Of a DNA stretch of 64,000 bases, positions 62,365 to 64,000 are shown in pieces (the stretch's first letter is position 1; every line of letters begins with the position of its first letter). The notes beneath the pieces are model-generated. The model was given only the letters and a program-made list of their open reading frames with translations, ran no database searches and was not told the DNA's origin. Made by a program: the position numbers and the translations under genes. This DNA is from Terriglobus roseus (GTDB taxonomy: Bacteria > Acidobacteriota > Terriglobia > Terriglobales > Acidobacteriaceae), in contig NZ_FNSD01000001.1 of NCBI RefSeq assembly GCF_900105625.1, positions 434,001-498,000 on the forward strand, read 5' to 3'.

Positions 62365-64000
62365 TTATCGCGTGCGCCACTTCGAAGACAGAGCCGCAAG
62401 CTGATCACTGACCGTGACAGGCGCCGCCTCTTTGGCCGGACGACTCTTTGGTGAAGCTCCGGACGGCGCCTGCAATGCTTTGATAGACAGCGCAATGCGC
62501 TTCGTCTTCGTGTCCGCTGAAAGCACTTTCACCTTCACGATTTGTCCCGCTTTGAGTATCTCTGCCGGATCTTTGATGAACCGGTTCGATATCTCAGAGA
62601 TGTGGACCAGACCATCCTGGTGAACACCAACATCGACGAAGGCACCAAACTTTGTCACGTTGCTCACAACACCTTCGAGCACCATGCCCGGCACAACATC
62701 GGCAAGATCGCGTACCGCTTCGTTAAAGCTCGGAGCGACAAAGGTGTCGCGTGGGTCACGTCCCGGCTTCTTCAACTCTTCCAGGATGTCGTTCCACGTG
62801 AAGGTGCCCGCGCCGAAGCTGCTCTGTTTCACACCCGAGAGCAGATGTGGCGAACGAATCAGGTCCGCGACCGGCGTGGAAAGCGACTGCGCAATCTCTT
62901 CGACGAGGCCGTAGGACTCCGGATGAACTGCAGTGTTGTCCAAGGGCTGCTCGCCATCGCGAACGCGTAGGAAGCCCGCCGCTTGTTCAAATGTCTTCGG
63001 CCCAACGCCCGGGACCTCATGCAGCTGTGACCGTGATCGGAACTGACCATGCTCATCTCGGAAACTCACGATATTAAGGGCAACGCGCTCTGTGACGCCT
63101 GAGACGTACCGCAGCAACGTCCACGACGCTGTATTGAGGTCAACACCAACCCGGTTCACGCAACTTTCAATGGCAGCCTCGAGCGACTGCTGCAACTGGC
63201 GTTGATCCACATCATGCTGATACTGCCCGACGCCGATGGACTTCGGGTCGACCTTCACCAACTCCGCAAGCGGATCCTGCAGACGGCGTGCAATCGAGAT
63301 CGCTCCACGTACCGTCAAGTCAAGGTCGGGAAACTCCTGGCGGGCGATGTCCGATGCCGAGTACACACTTGCCCCGGCCTCCGAAACCGTAACGCGGAAG
63401 ATACCGGAAAGGTTCTTCGCTTCCAGAAACTCGCGGAGGAAGGCATCCGTCTCACGCGATGCGGTACCGTTGCCGATCGCGATGGCACGGATATTGTGCT
63501 TTGCAATGAGTGCAGCCAGCTTGTCCATCGCTTCCTTGGTACGCCCTGTGTGCGGATAGATCACATCGTCCGCAAGGAACTTACCTGTCTCATTCACGAC
63601 GGCCAGTTTGCAGCCCGTCCGCAGCCCCGGATCGACACCGAGCACCCCGATGGGACCGGCTGGCGCGGCCAGCAGCAGATTCTCAAGATTGTCGCGAAAG
63701 ACATCGATCGCCGCCGCATCCGACCGACGCTTCAGCTCCATACGAATCTCGACCTGGATCGATGAGTTGAGCAGACGCTTCCAGCAATCGTCGATGGCAA
63801 GGTTGAGATGCGCGGTCCAATCGCCATCGGCTCTTAGAACACGAGACCGGATGAGCCCGAGAACCCGCGGTTCCTCCAGCTCGATCAGCCAGTACAGAAC
63901 GTTCTCCGATTCGCCGCGACGAACCGCGAGCATGCGATGGGACGGGATCGTCTTCACCGGCTCGCGATAGTCGTAGTACATCTTGAACTTCTCTTGCTCA
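62365..64000 (-). CDS. tex: Tex-family RNA-binding transcription accessory protein (N-terminus outside the window)
   Basis: The frame stays open through the right edge (residues EQEKFKMYYDYREP at the boundary are typical of internal Tex), so only the C-terminal 545 or so codons of an approximately 780-residue protein are here. Parts in order: the YqgF-like RNase H fold (GVLGVDPGLRTGCKLAVV), the helix-hairpin-helix region (ELAEVPGVGPKT-type: LHEVPGVGPKTFEQAAGFLR), and the S1 domain (GMVLEGVVSNVTKFGAFVDV, GLVHISEISNRF), followed by a charged tail. Tex binds RNA and affects transcription. It is convergent with the NtrC-type gene with an 8-nt gap. Confidence 0.95.
   Translation of the reverse strand, partial: EQEKFKMYYDYREPVKTIPSHRMLAVRRGESENVLYWLIELEEPRVLGLIRSRVLRADGDWTAHLNLAIDDCWKRLLNSSIQVEIRMELKRRSDAAAIDVFRDNLENLLLAAPAGPIGVLGVDPGLRTGCKLAVVNETGKFLADDVIYPHTGRTKEAMDKLAALIAKHNIRAIAIGNGTASRETDAFLREFLEAKNLSGIFRVTVSEAGASVYSASDIARQEFPDLDLTVRGAISIARRLQDPLAELVKVDPKSIGVGQYQHDVDQRQLQQSLEAAIESCVNRVGVDLNTASWTLLRYVSGVTERVALNIVSFRDEHGQFRSRSQLHEVPGVGPKTFEQAAGFLRVRDGEQPLDNTAVHPESYGLVEEIAQSLSTPVADLIRSPHLLSGVKQSSFGAGTFTWNDILEELKKPGRDPRDTFVAPSFNEAVRDLADVVPGMVLEGVVSNVTKFGAFVDVGVHQDGLVHISEISNRFIKDPAEILKAGQIVKVKVLSADTKTKRIALSIKALQAPSGASPKSRPAKEAAPVTVSDQLAALSSKWRTR

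Overview
The window looks like chromosome from a GC-rich acidobacterium of the Terriglobia/Acidobacteriaceae type (Terriglobus, Granulicella or Edaphobacter relatives). This is inferred from the mix of genes: a 1152-residue Oar-type TonB-dependent receptor with an N-terminal carboxypeptidase-regulatory domain, winged-helix and Ser/Thr-kinase proteins fused to TolB-like and TPR regions, a di-heme oxidoreductase, GH78 and GH3 glycosidases, and frequent GTG/TTG starts. No 16S gene is present, so the genus is not settled. I see no phage, insertion sequence, integrase or CRISPR array.

Layout. 1-6000 holds core genes: an edge-truncated phosphotransferase, ebfC, a class A beta-lactamase-like gene, recR, then convergent gpmI and eno. 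6200-11120 is a regulatory block: a secreted glycine-zipper protein, a small membrane protein divergent from an ECF sigma factor and its likely anti-sigma partner, and a soluble Ser/Thr kinase with TPRs. 11200-13300 is a sodium:solute symporter with a small membrane partner. 13580-21250 holds a single-domain response regulator, a cytochrome c maturation cluster (ccmF, ccmH and a small ccm protein), a penicillin-acylase-family hydrolase and two envelope proteins. tRNA-Asp follows at 21492.

21890-24475 is a small accessory cluster (peroxiredoxin-like, antibiotic biosynthesis monooxygenase, AhpD-like CMD protein, TetR regulator) with three copies of one perfect operator. Next comes the coaBC-panC-panB pantothenate/CoA operon. 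A degenerate copy of the tRNA-Asp 3' end lies at 27770-27801. 28250-37384 is a carbohydrate locus: TonB-dependent receptor, alpha-L-rhamnosidase-like GH78 and beta-xylosidase-like GH3 enzyme.

37455-41572 encodes a REC-GGDEF protein translationally coupled to an MHYT hybrid kinase. 41818-46477 has a lipocalin-like secreted protein, a di-heme oxidoreductase and a CadC-like winged-helix TPR regulator. 47032-53745 has a small acidic protein, a Crp/Fnr regulator, a PAS-GGDEF-EAL protein, a Na+/H+ antiporter and HtpG. 53891-62356 is a CzcCBA-type metal efflux operon divergent from a histidine kinase/NtrC-type activator pair. The shared intergenic region holds a perfect palindrome and two -24/-12 (sigma-54) promoter candidates. 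The window ends inside tex.

The best regulatory signals read directly from the sequence are a divergent pair of near-identical ECF-type promoters (7667-7734), the triple TetR operator (23714-23882) and the sigma-54 region of the efflux locus (59589-59749).
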